Below are positions 11,534-21,951 of a DNA stretch of 64,000 nt, in pieces. The translations under genes were made by a program, and so were the position numbers. The notes beneath the pieces were generated by a model. That model saw nothing but the letters and a program-made list of their open reading frames with translations. It had not been told where the DNA came from and searched no databases. How positions within the stretch are numbered: the first letter of the stretch is position 1; each line of letters begins with the position of its first letter. Source of the stretch: Datisca glomerata (taxonomy: Eukaryota > Streptophyta > Magnoliopsida > Cucurbitales > Datiscaceae); NCBI GenBank assembly GCA_003255025.1, contig QANY01004038.1, positions 491,420 through 555,419 of the forward strand. The letters are read 5' to 3'.

Positions 11534-12244
11534 TGTATGCATAAATTTCGTTATTAGAAAAATCGAACAACAAAAATTGATTGACAAAAATAATTTTTGT
11601 ATTGATAATTTGAATGAGTATAATCTCTGTTTATGAATTCTTTACAAAAGAATAATAATCTAATTCTTCTCCTATATTGAACTTCAATTCGAGGCTTGAT
11701 AGTGAATTTCTCAGATTGAATGTTGAATCTTCTACGCTTGTGATAGTAAAAGACTCGGATGAGTTCTTCTTGGATCTCTAGGCTTTGAGCTTGTTTAGAG
11801 ATCAATCGAACTCGTTGTGTAGCTTGAACGTCTTAAACTTCGGATGAATTCTTTATAGAATTCTTGAAATTCTCCATTTTAAACTCTGGAGTTTCTTCAG
11901 GTATTTTGAGAGCTTTTATATCTCTGGAAAACTCCTTACCTTATTAAATGAGACTCCCAACCTATTTATAGATATTTTGAGAGAGGTCTAGTGTCACGTG
12001 GCTAAATTTACTGGCTATTTAAGATGACACGTGTCATGATTTCATTTGATGTGTTGCGTCACTAAGACACGTGACATTCTCATTTTTGTCATAAAATAAA
12101 GCTTTGCCCAATCATTTCTTGACACTTGGTATAATTTGACTGATCTTTAAATATGACTAAGTGACAATTTTTTATTGATCAATTATGGACCCACCAACTT
12201 ATGATGTGGTGAATTGTGATTGGTCCAAATTTTCATTTCCAACA
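11534..12244 (-). repeat. 5' LTR of the Tat-type element
   Basis: 711 bp, TG...CA on the minus strand (TGTTGGAAATG to GCATACA). It carries TATAAATAGG in reverse complement near 11958-11968, giving minus-strand transcription. Its first 427 bp (12244 down to 11818) are repeated at 2791-3217. The remaining R-U5 portion has no second copy because the other LTR is truncated. Confidence 0.85.
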
Positions 12245-12924
12245 ACAGCGCCGTGGTTCTACGTATTCCTCTGGGTATCGAACTGTCTAGATTAAAGGAT
12301 CTTCAGAAAATCACGAAAGGCAAATCTATCATGGCTGCGACGGATGTAGGGAACGTTATCGATATTGGGGAGAGGAATATCTTGGAGGTTACGAACTTAA
12401 TGGAGGATTACCATTCGAATGTGGAAATCCAGCAGAATATTCGTAATGATATTTTAATTTTTGAAAAACAAGCGGTGGTTTCGGATGAAATTATTCACGT
12501 GAGGGAAGGTCCATATAAAGATGTTGGTCTTCATTCAAGTGGACCACCTGGTGTCGTTAATGAGGGGTACCAGAGTCTAAATTTGGACTTTGTTGATGGG
12601 TTAGGGGATACCCTGTGGATGTTCAAGTGGGCCAAGTGACTTTCTCCTATCTCCTTGCGCCTGGGTTAGAATAGAAGGAAGTCCATCAGTGATTCTTCAG
12701 GCCGAAAAAGAAGGAAAGGAAAATTGCCGTATGATACCCATCTTAAAAGTAAGTCTAAGAGAAATGATTCAAAATTTTCTCTTGATGAGATTTTTAGTGA
12801 ACAAAAAATGTAGCCGTGTTTTAAAAAATCCATGATTTTGATGTGTCTCATGAGGTGGTAGTAGCTTACCTAAACATGTCCCAGGAGATTAATGAAGGTC
12901 ATCATGTGAAATTTTCATGATATA

Positions 12925-13480
12925 AGGAACCCTCTGACAGTTTTCTCTTTGTGGGGGCTTAACTTTGCCCATTTTCTGGATTTATTCATTTTGTCTGAGA
13001 CTAAGAATAATGATAAAGTTATTGAAAAATTCAAAAATATTTTGAGTATGCATAATTTGTTGGAAGTTGAACCTATAGGTTTGAGTGGTGACCTTGCTCT
13101 TTTTTGGAGAGATAGTCCTGTTTTCACGGTTACAAAATATTGATCGTTCTTCATTGAAGAAATTATTTCAGATTTGAAACGTAAACTTAAATGATTTAAG
13201 TCCTATCTTGGAAGTTCGGAAAGATAAATTTTATTGTCTTTCTAGAAGGATTTTGAATTCTGCGGAATGGTGTGTTTTATTGGGTGATTTGAATGATATA
13301 CTTCATCCTAAGGAGAAATGGGGTGCTAATATTAGATCGATAAGTAGTTGCGAATCACTTAAGGAGTTTATGCATTCGGTGGACCTATTAGACATTGGGT
13401 TTGTTGGCCCAGAATTTACATGTATTAATAAGAGGGAAAAGAGTTTCTTGTTGAAGAAAGATTCAATAGATGTTTGGTGA
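12925..13480 (+). pseudogene. LINE endonuclease domain
   Basis: The frame at 12949-13140 gives LDLFILSETKN (the catalytic Glu block of L1 endonucleases) and VEPIGLSGDLALFWRD. A second frame at 13208-13480 gives WCVLLGDLNDILHPKEKWG (Asp/Asn catalytic block) and LLDIGFVGPEFTCINKREK. These correspond to the plant L1 endonuclease that nicks target DNA for target-primed reverse transcription. The frame change near 13150 and the stop at 13480 break it. Identification rests on conserved spacing and wording of these blocks. Confidence 0.8.
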
Positions 13481-13929
13481 GTTTTGATTGGTTATCTCAA
13501 TATGAGCAAGCTGTTTTAACTCATATTCCAGTACCGAGAATAGATAATGTGGCTTTGCTTCTAAACACTGAGTCTATTGTCTTAAAAACCTCACTTTTTT
13601 CATTATGACAAAAGGTGGTTCAATCATGTTAGGTGTAAGGATTCAGTTGAAAAGGCTCGGGCTTTTGTGGTGACTCGGGTGTTTTGGATATTATGGCAAG
13701 CTCGGACAATTAGATCTGAGCTCATCAATGGAGGAACATTACCACTTTTGCCAACTCACGTAGACTTGTTCAAATTCTCGAAGGGGAGCTTCAAAATGCT
13801 TATTCCATGGCAGTTCCGGATCGAGATGTTGCTGGAGACAAACATTAGAAGCAGCAGATCTCTAACACTAGAATAAGAGGGACCTTCTAAACGGTTTGGG
13901 TTGGAATCATGATCTCATTAATACAAGGC

Positions 13930-14330
13930 TATTTGTATTGTCCCTATTAGTAGGTTTAACCGTGAAAATGAGATTATTTGGCATTTTGATAATAAGGGTT
14001 GCTACTCAGTTAAATCGAGTTATTGGTTGGCGGTTGATTTATTCAACACGGGTCGCTTAGGGAAAAGAAAACCGATTGGTTCATCTAGTTCTACTTGTGA
14101 TAATTTCATCTAGAAGAACTCATAGAGATTGAAGATTCCTCTAAAATACGATAATTTCATGTGGCACCTCCTTAATGATTGTTTGGCTTGTAAGAGTAAC
14201 TTGTCTAAAAGAGGTGTGTTGTCTGACAATATTTGCCCACTTTGTGAATCTGATTCAGAGACCGTTTGCCATTTATTCTTTGATTACTGTCATGCAGATT
14301 CATTTTGGTTTTTCAGCATGTTTATGCTTA
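13930..14330 (+). pseudogene. LINE zinc-binding domain (zf-RVT)
   Basis: Frames give IIWHFDNKGCYSVKSSYWLA, then LKIPLKYDNFMWHLLNDCLA and CKSNLSKRGVLSDNICPLCE followed by ETVCHLFFDYCHADSFWF. The CxxC...HLFxxC spacing is the zinc-binding domain that follows reverse transcriptase in plant LINEs. A stop and a frame change lie near 14110-14130. The domain begins immediately after the end of the pre-RT segment, so RT itself is deleted here. Confidence 0.8.
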
Positions 14331-14559
14331 AATCTTCTCTACTGCATGGAAGATTAGGTTTGGAAAATGGAAGGCGATCATGGATCATTTCAATAGTCAT
14401 GATAATAAAGAAGTCATCGGTTGTTTCATTTTTCATTTATGGCACCTCTAGAAAGCTCGTAATAACAAATTGTTTAAAGGTTAGTGTTTTGATCTGAAAC
14501 AGGTAACTATTTTGGCAAATGGAAAGTTTTTTGCGTGGCAACGAGTTTCTAATAGACAG

Positions 14560-14890
14560 ACTACTTCTGATTTGAACATTGATGGCGCTCGTACTGTTGG
14601 TCATGATGGGGTTCACTGGACTATTTTTCTGATGCAGCTAGATTTCCTGATGGTAAAAGAGGAACTGGTTGGGCATTATGGGATCTGGATGGTGCTGTAA
14701 TGGCTGTGGGTTTTAGGATAATCTATAATTCTATATTTGTTCTCTCGACTGAAGTTGAAGCTGTTCGTTGAGATTTAGAAGAATGTATGAAAATTCATCC
14801 AAATAATATCATTTTTTCATGGACTCCGAGAATTTGGTTCAAGACATTAAGTGTAAATATTTTAATCATCCTGAAGATTGCAATTCCTTC
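14560..14890 (+). pseudogene. LINE RNase H-like C-terminal domain
   Basis: Mixed frames give FPDGKRGTGWALWDLDGAV, then LSTEVEAVR and LEECMKI. These match the RVT_3/RNase H-like domain at the end of plant LINE polyproteins (G-W-A-L-W-D then AE-rich helix). A frame change is needed near 14640 and a stop follows VEAVR. No 3' tail is visible before copia sequence starts at about 14911. Confidence 0.6.
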
Positions 14891-14910
14891 TTTTAGCCAC
14901 ACTGTTTTGG

Positions 14911-15420
14911 TCAGTATACTTGGTATGGTGTATTGGACAACCATACCACACTTTTGCAGATACAAAGCAAATGGACTTGAATTATGACCAATTTGATCGT
15001 GCCTACCGCAATATTCACCATCACGATCAGATCGTATAATCTTAACTTTTCTATCAAGCTGACGCTCAACTTCAGTCTTATGAATTTTAACATATTAAGT
15101 GCTTCTGCATTATGCCCAATCAAATATATATAACCATAGCAGGAATAATCATCAATGGATATCGATGAATACCTCTTCACACTAAGGTGGGAGTGGGGAA
15201 TGAGCCTCACTATGTTTGCATGTATGATTTCTAGAATCTCATTACTCCTAGTAGCACCCTTATTTCTAGACTGTCATTTTTCCTTCAGCATAACTAGTGA
15301 AAACACCATCGTCTGAAAAATCTAACGTGTTAAGAACTCCCTCTTTGATCAATCTCTCTAGTCTTTGCCTAGAGATATGGCCTAAACGTTTATGTCACTT
15401 CAAGACTACATTTGGTGCTC
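14911..15420 (-). pseudogene. Copia GAG-pre-integrase and integrase N-terminal part
   Basis: The open frame 14911-15210 contains SVKRYSSISIDDYSCYGYIY, equivalent to the YFITFIDDYSRYGYVYL block that holds the first integrase catalytic Asp, followed by HNAEALNMLKF. Upstream frames give the SRNKGATRSNEILEIIHANI segment that links GAG-pre-integrase to the core. The frame is lost after about 60 residues and ends at the truncation point. Integrase joins element cDNA to host DNA; this copy cannot. Confidence 0.7.
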
Positions 15421-15729
15421 ACATTTGGGGGAATAAAAAACCAAGCTTTAGAAGATAAAGACCATCCATAATGAATCAGAATCGACAAGTTTAGAATTAA
15501 AAAACAAACTAAAGCACCATCGCGAAAGTGACTTTCAAAGTTTGACTAATCTAACGTGAAAATAGAAATCAAATTTGTAGTCATGAAATGAACAAAAAGA
15601 ACAACTTCTAAATTGAGGGCGTGAGAGTGAACCCAGTACTAAGGACAAACATACACTTCCAACAACTTTGATTGGTGCTTTGATCCCATTACCTATGATT
15701 AGCATCATATTGGTGACTTTATAACTCTT

Positions 15730-16590
15730 ATGAAAGCTGGTAAAGAATTAGATATATGAACAGTGATACCTCTAGAATCAATCCACCAAAGTGTGAGGTG
15801 GAACGATGGCTAAATGAGACTTTGAACACACTAGACAAATGGTGCTACCTTTCTTGGCCAACCAATCCTTTAGCCAAAATAATCTTTCTTGACATGACCT
15901 GTCTCGTGACACCAGAAATATTGGATTCATTTTTTCCCACTAGGTTTACGTATTCGACTAGACCCAGGATATGTAGTATCTTGTTTCTCAGATTTTTTGA
16001 ACTTGCTACATTTCTTGAATGATTTCTGACCCACTAAGTGTACCTCATTAACCCGACCCTGTTTGAGTCGTTCTTCCTTTTGAGCACTTATTAACCCAGT
16101 TAGTTTCTACTTATCCGTCTGCGCATTGTAAGTGTAGTTTTGAAAACATCAAATTATGCAGGAAGAGAAGTCATAATGAAGTGGATCAGAAAGAATTCAT
16201 TAACTTCTACCAAATTCTTTAGTTGATTTACAAAATTAGCCATTTTCATTATGTGATCTCTGACACTGGTTTGACCATCATAATGTGCATTCACTAATTA
16301 GTTCATGATAGTACTTGCTAAAGATTTTGTGAAGTGTTCTTCTAGAGTCTTAGGGTAGTCTTTAGCCAATGGTTGATCAGGAATGACACCTTTAATGTAC
16401 TTAGGAATATTATTTTTAATGTACATTAGACTCAACCGGCTAGACTTCTCCCATATTTTCCATTTCTTCTTAACCTCAATCCCACTAGTGTTAGTGTGTT
16501 TGAGTGGTTCATCAGTCCTGAAGGCTAAATCCAAATCTCTTAAAGCCTATGTTAAACATAATTTCATATTTCCAGTCTGAGAAATAGAAC
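15730..16590 (-). pseudogene. Copia gag and protease start
   Basis: The frame 16298-16534 gives DLAFRTDEPLKHTNTSG, then WEKSSRLSLMYIKNNIPKYI, the UBN2-type gag of copia elements, and continues after a stop with HYDGQTSVRDHIMKMANFVN. Near 15760-15800 the frame WWIDSRGITVHISNSL corresponds to the WxxDSGATSHIxNS protease block, with the Gly after Ser changed to Arg. Several stops interrupt it. Gag would package the RNA and the protease would cut the polyprotein. Confidence 0.7.
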
Positions 16591-17890
16591 CAGTCAGGGT
16601 CTTGACGTACGGTAATAAACTAACTGGAAACAAGATAATATATACTCACGTAAGGAACCCAAAGAATGCCACAATTAACATATAATTCAACTATGGATAA
16701 ATTAGTTGTACTTTCCTGAGTCAATTAACAATATCCCAAAACAATCAATTCTGAATGAGACTAGCATCACACATAATAATATTTTCTCTGGTCAAATGTT
16801 ATTACATGCTAGTCTCCAACTAGTGAAGTTATTCTTCAGTTTTGAGGCTAATTAGTGATAAATGAAACAATAGAAAAACTGAATTCTTTAGAAAACTAAA
16901 GTTAATTCTTATACTACTTACCCTAATAACCTCAACCCATTTACTTGGACAATCTCAATGATTTACCTTTAGGCTTTATCATTGTTTATCTCTACTAACT
17001 GCCAACACAATCCTTACTTTAGCAATTTATTAAAGTTTGTCACCAGCCCAAAATATCATTTATACTATATTGAGTGTGCCATGTCGGTGACTAAATATTC
17101 AAACATAATTCCAAAAACATGTGTGCTTGGGATTGTCCAATTATTCAATTTCCGGAATGAATCTAATTCTATATAGATATCATGCTTAAAACAATGAGAC
17201 ATGTGAACAATTATGTATATAGTTCTGAACACTAAAATGATCAGAGCATAATGTGATATATAACAATAGTAAAATGATTATGGCCTAGTACGAGAGATAA
17301 CATGATTATAAACTATTACAAGGCAGTCCATGAACATGAGTTCCAGATATTTTTTAGATTCGATAATATATTGTTATTAAGCATTGACTAAACAAAAGAA
17401 AAAAAATCAATTATAATATAAATCGGCATGTACCACACAATAACTGAAGGCATGAACATCATAAAGCATGAACGGATGTGTACTCAGATATAAAACTTTA
17501 ATAATTTAGCAAACAATTAAATTGTTTTAATGAAGAAAGAAGAAACTGTACAATTCGTAATCAAACTAACAATCACACAAAGCCAAGACGTAAAATATTA
17601 TATGAAATACTTAGTACACGTATCGACAACATTTTTGTAATATGACAATTAGAATGATAATCAGAAACGACACTTATAACAATTTAAAAAGAATCCCCAC
17701 CAATTTGCGATATCTATGATGCGAACAAATTCAACCGGTCAAATAGTTCCTAAAAGATTTCATATAATCAGATATGCCACAAAAACCAATTTAATCCAGG
17801 CTTTAACAAACATCCTGCGAACTCATTAACACAAAATTGACAAGTTTCGATCATGCATAGTTGTAGATGTAATTTGCATAGATCATGTAT

Positions 17891-17902
17891 GCTCTAATAC
17901 CA
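17891..17902 (-). other. tRNA-Met primer-binding site of truncated copia element
   Basis: The minus strand reads TGGTATTAGAGC, one mismatch from the initiator-tRNA-Met primer site TGGTATCAGAGC, two bases inside the LTR end. Confidence 0.8.
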
Positions 17903-17904
17903 GA

Positions 17905-18283
17905 TGTATACCGGATTGACATGATCTAATACAAACCAACGATTTAATATATGTAGAATAAATCTACCTACTTGACATCCTTGATAATTGAATCTGTCTT
18001 AGTCACGGAATGAATCGAATTGTCTTCAACTCTCTCTATTTTACTGTTGTATTCAGAATGATGGAACCTATCTTTCAATACGGTATTTATAGAGAGTTGG
18101 GATTATTCAACTACATTTGAAGATGAATGAGCGGCTCCATCAACCATGAATTTCTAATGATTATTAAAGATGTGACTAATGACTTGTAACCACCACTAAC
18201 CTCTAATGATTACTTCTCTAATATAATGGATACTAAATGCATAAATATAATAAATCAATTACTAAAAAACCATAATTCTTACA
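17905..18283 (-). repeat. 5' LTR of truncated copia element
   Basis: About 379 bp. On the minus strand it begins TGTAAGAATTATGG and ends GGTATACA, two bases from the primer site. A TATAAATA-type motif is present in reverse complement near 18087-18095 (ggtatttatag). There is no second copy in the window, so the outer boundary rests on TG/CA alone. Confidence 0.65.
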
Positions 18284-18299
18284 TCAGATGCCGTCATAA

Positions 18300-18718
18300 A
18301 ATGAAGTTTTGTTTCAAGTTCCTTGAATTTTGACCGCGGAAGATATAACTATGATAGATGGGGATGTGACCCAAGATGAGATAGAAGCTGCTCTTCATGG
18401 TATGCACCTAATGTACATTGCCAAAATAGCCTTTGCAGTGTTCCTTATAAACTCATTTCTTAGATTCTAACCAATTGTCTTAGAACTGTTATAGGCCATA
18501 TTATTGGGGAAAACCAAAGTACTTTGATATCGGGTAAGCAAATTGTTGACGGTATTTTTATTGCACATATGACAATGCATTATCTTCGATCTGATAAAGA
18601 GAAAGGTCAATATGTTAATGTTGCTATCAAGTTTGATATGTCTAAAATCTATGATAAGGTAGAGTGGTGTATTGTTATTACGACCTTGAGGAAGTTTGGA
18701 TTTTTTTGATAAATGGTG
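18300..18718 (+). pseudogene. LINE reverse-transcriptase fragment
   Basis: The frame at 18524-18706 gives ISGKQIVDGIFIAHMTMHYL and then IKFDMSKIYDKVEW. The second is RT motif A of L1-type LINEs (KLDMSKAYDRVEW) with its catalytic Asp. Upstream, other frames give VTQDEIEAALHGMH, the block before the RT fingers. The fragment stops at about 18718, at the left end of a MULE inverted repeat. Too short to function. Confidence 0.75.
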
Positions 18719-18725
18719 CAGGTGG

Positions 18726-19020
18726 AATTGTCTTCGCCTTGACCAAACACTTCGACGTCCGTTCCACGGTGAGTTAATATTTTGCCATAAATCTGATTCT
18801 TTGGCTTAGATTTAATATGATTCTTTGGATTTAAATCTGATTATTTTGACTTTTGGGTTTGATTTAGCCATTAAATTTTGGGTTTGGATTTAAGTCTGTT
18901 GTTTTGTGCTGCTGTATAATAGTTTATTGTTCTATATCCTTATACCTTGTTTGCATAAAATGAATGAACTAGTAGTTTTAGATTTAAGTTTGTAGTGGGT
19001 ATTTTCTATTGTCATTACTC
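18726..19020 (+). repeat. Left inverted repeat of the small MULE (outer part)
   Basis: Pairs with the reverse complement of ~21540-21845. It includes an exon-like stretch ending CCACG followed by GTGAGTT, a good plant splice-donor context, shared by both arms. The inner part of the arm continues beyond the MITE at 20034. Confidence 0.7.
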
Positions 19021-19023
19021 TAA

Positions 19024-20033
19024 GGGTCGTTTGGTATAAGGGGTACCTTATCCCAGATGCCTGAAATGTTAGTGAAGTTTAGTGATCCCATTGTTTGGCA
19101 TGACAAGTTGTAAAATTTTTGGATAGCCGGAATACAAAGATACCCTCATTTGAGGGCATCTTGATACGTCCAAAATTGAGGGGTATCTTCATGCCCGGCA
19201 TCTCCCATTAATTCTTCCTTATGATATTTCTCAAACTAACCCCCATCACTCCCTCACATCATCATTTATATATGCTAAATAATAGATAATTAAAATATAT
19301 TTTTAATGTGATCAATTAAAATTTATTTACTAATTACCCAACATGGCTATAATTTTTATTTTTGAAATACCAATATGAATATGAGTGGTAAATTATGTGT
19401 TTATGATCTATTAGAAAGATGAAATTATTTTAAATTCTATTATTATATATTAGTCCAAGGATAAGGGTGATAAATTCTTATAACATTCCCTTACACATTC
19501 CATCAAAACGAATAAAATAATTTAACATTCTCACTTTTTCATTTATTTTTATTTTATTTTTATATTTTCTCAATTGTCATCCTTTCTTATTATTTTATTT
19601 TTATCTTACTAATTAATTATTTCACCCTCAATATTTTTTAGGTAAATTTACAATGTAGTCATTATGATAAAGTAACAATTTAGCCATTAAAAATTAATAA
19701 GATTTTACTTTACCAAAGAAATAAATTAGATATTTTACCATATTATAAATTATGTAATAATTAATGAAGAAACAAAATTAATCAACAAGTCACGCATACA
19801 CATAATTCAGTTCAAGGGTAAAAGTAGAATTTTATAATTATACTTATAACACTCCCTTCTACAATCCATCAAAACAAACAAAGTAATTTAATATTCTCAT
19901 CATTAAATCATAACTTTCTCAGGTATAACAAATAAAGTAATCTTAACTTTCCGGTCATATACTTTCTCACAATCATATTCCAACAATCTTATTTCGAAAA
20001 TCATTCACTCACAATCTTATACCAAACCAACCT
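19024..20033. mobile_element. 1.0 kb MITE (PIF/Harbinger- or mariner-like)
   Basis: The termini are GGGTCGTTTGGTATAAG on the left and, in reverse complement, AGGTTGGTTTGGTATAAG on the right. It is flanked by TAA at 19021-19023 and 20034-20036. The other MULE arm shows the uninterrupted site (cattactctaaatat at ~21540-21555 in reverse complement), which proves insertion. TSD TA versus TAA cannot be told apart because of the flanking bases. AT-rich inside, no coding capacity. Confidence 0.8.
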
Positions 20034-20349
20034 TAAATATAATATTTGCTGCTAAAGTAATTTTCTAGTTGGGTATTTCTTTTCCATGTTAAAGAATACG
20101 GATGGGGACCATTTGTAGTGGGACAAAAAGCAACCCCATTCACCTCAGTCTTGTAGTTTTTCTTTTCCCACTATTTTTCCTTGAGATGGGGACGATTATG
20201 GGATGGGGACAATAATATAATTGCTTAATGTTTTATGTAACTTGACAAAAAAACCACCCCGTTTGCATATGTTTTAGAGTTCTAAATTTTACTTTTGATT
20301 ATAGTATTTGTTTATTATCTAACCAAATTTTCAATGTGATTTCAAAAAT

Positions 20350-21417
20350 GTTTGGGTGAGAACAGAGTTACATCTTGGTTGTAGTTTGGTGAGGGATCCA
20401 ATAACTACTTATAGTGGAGGTGATGTTGAAGTTTTTGAATCCATCGATAAGATTTGTTATCATTTGTATGTAATTACGGAGAAGTGACTACATTAGGATA
20501 TGATAGTTGGATATGCATGTAGTATAAGCTTGGGGAGGGGGGAGTTTGATAGTTTAAGGCCATTAAATTATGATAATGATATACACATCATATTAGGCAT
20601 GCTAGAAACTGAACCCTTGTTGACTATGGAGTTGAATGTAGAGCATGAGGTTGTTGAAAGACATGTAGAGTATGATGTTGTTGAAACACATGTTGAGCAT
20701 GAAGCTACTGAGACACATGCAGGGCCAATGGATACAAAATGATATGAAGAAGATGAAATTTTTGATTCTACGTCAGTGAATTCATCATCTTCTGATGAGA
20801 TGAGGATGTTATTGCTTCTTTTGTTGAAAATGATAACATTGATCAGATTAAGTTATTCTGATGATATTTTTAGCGATTCTAAGGATGACAAAAAGTCTTA
20901 GGTTTCCAGAGTTCAATGCAGAGTTGATATGCAGGGATTTATAGAGTTAAAGGTCTTACTGCAATTATTGACCACTTAGCTTTTAAGAAAGCTTTGCAAT
21001 TGTATGCAATTCAACAAGGATTTGACTATGATTTTGCAAAAAATGAGAAGACACTAATAACTTGTCTTTGTAAAAAAAAAGGTGTAGATGAACGATACAT
21101 ACATCTCTCATGAAGTGGGTCGTTCTAAATCAAATCTTTCCAACCAAATCACAAATTGTAGTAGGCGCATGATAATTACAAGGATGACTGTCTCATGAAT
21201 AGTAAGTGTTGAATGAAATTTAGGGATTCCTCTAATTGGCCTTCAAATACATTCAAAGAGGAGATTAGAAGAGATTATAAAGTCAATGTGTCGATATGAA
21301 AGTGTTATAGAGCCAAGATGTTGGCTTTATAGATTGTTGGAGAGGTACGCAAGAGGGGCAATATGCTCAATTGTGGGATTATTGTGACGTTGTAATGAAT
21401 ATGAACCCTGTGAGAGT
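20350..21417 (+). pseudogene. MULE transposase N-terminal fragment (small MULE)
   Basis: Frames give CSLVRDPITTYSGGDVEVF (N-terminal MULE domain), an acidic His/Glu-repeat linker at 20640-20720, then a MuDR-type domain near 20960-21200 (YAIQQGFDYDFAKNEKTLI, cysteine pair and basic stretch), then YKVNVSIWKCYRAK-like sequence and a WDYCDVVMNMNP block. That is the usual order up to the start of the DDE catalytic domain, where it stops at the inner edge of the right arm. Several frame changes are needed. Transposase would bind and cut the element ends; this one lacks the catalytic part. Confidence 0.65.
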
Positions 21418-21527
21418 AATGAAAACAGAAATACCCAACTATAAAATTACTTTATGAAGACAAGGTATAAGAAAAATTAGAACTTAAAATTTTCTGCTGT
21501 ATCAACAACCAGAAAATTACTTTAGCA

Positions 21528-21845
21528 GTCAATAATATATTTAGAGTAATGATAACAGAAATACCCAACGACAGACTTCAATCCAAAACTACAAGTTCAC
21601 TCATTTATGCTGGCAAGGTATAACGATGTAGAACAATAAGATATTATACAATAGAACATACTTAAATCCAAATACAAAATTTAATGGCTAAATTAAATCC
21701 AAAAGTCAAGATAATCAGATTTAAATCCAAAGAATCATATCAAAATCAAAGCCAATGAATCAAATTTAAGGCAAAATACCAACTCACCGTGGGTCGGGTG
21801 TCGAGGATAGCCATTTGATGTGTTTGATCAAGGTGAAGAGTCGCG
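21528..21845 (-). repeat. Right inverted repeat of the small MULE
   Basis: The reverse complement matches 18726-19020 plus 20034-20090. It includes the same exon-like piece with a GTGAGT donor after CCCACG near 21787-21793. Confidence 0.7.
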
Positions 21846-21951
21846 GTTAAGGCGAATAGTTGCGAAGAAACCATAAGCGACTTCTTTGATGTTGGTTTTG
21901 AAGGAGGGTTTTTACCTAAACTTACTAAAATGCCCTTTCAAGAATTCCAAA

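Larger units (their letters stand above)
2791..12244 (-). mobile_element. Ty3/gypsy (Tat-type) retrotransposon, nested and deleted
   Basis: The element reads right to left: 5' LTR 11534-12244, primer site 11511-11530, gag ~10860-11442, a gag-pol linker 10188-10571, protease-RT linker and RT start 9118-9828, an antisense PMD gene 5445-6330, polypurine tract 3218-3234 and a partial 3' LTR 2791-3217. The RT block (FMDGSSGYNQIRMAP) and the upstream LEDGG...ELKEVNLGT linker are hallmarks of the Tat lineage. RT ends after its first catalytic block. RNase H and integrase are absent, replaced by a copia remnant at 6346-9112. No flanking duplication is visible because the 3' LTR is broken at 2791. Confidence 0.85.
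12245..14905 (+). mobile_element. L1-type LINE with internal RT deletion
   Basis: Plus-strand fragments appear in LINE order: an unrecognised N-terminal frame (12220-12636), apurinic-type endonuclease (12925-13480), the start of the polymerase region (~13640-13880), then directly the zinc-binding domain (~13930-14330) and an RNase H-like domain (14560-14890). The central reverse transcriptase between the endonuclease side and the zinc-binding side is missing. Frames are broken repeatedly. The left end abuts the Tat LTR and the right end abuts a truncated copia element, and I see no poly(A) tail. Confidence 0.75.
14911..18283 (-). mobile_element. Truncated copia element with 5' LTR
   Basis: Read on the minus strand: LTR 17905-18283, primer site 17891-17902, a ~1.3 kb non-coding leader (16600-17890), gag (~16140-16590), protease (~15740-15800), GAG-pre-integrase (~15230-15420) and the first part of integrase (14911-15220). 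It stops inside integrase at the junction with the LINE at about 14905. There is no RT, RNase H or 3' LTR. It is a 5' half-element. Confidence 0.75.
18726..21903 (+). mobile_element. MULE-like element with long inverted repeats and truncated transposase
   Basis: A left arm (18726-19020, continuing 20034-20090) is the reverse complement of a right arm (about 21528-21845) at roughly 80-85 percent by eye. Between them lies the N-terminal part of a MULE transposase (about 20350-21417). The left arm is split by a 1.0 kb MITE. An extra 30 bp duplicate of the inner arm edge (GAGTAATGAAAACAGAAATACCC) lies at 21413 and 21541. Outer ends and target duplications could not be fixed. The catalytic domain is missing, so it is non-autonomous. 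Confidence 0.65.

Noticed and set aside
12245..12256. GCGCCGTGG string right after the Tat LTR, resembling a primer site
   Set aside because: The promoter, RT and a better primer site (11511-11530) all place the element on the other side of this LTR.
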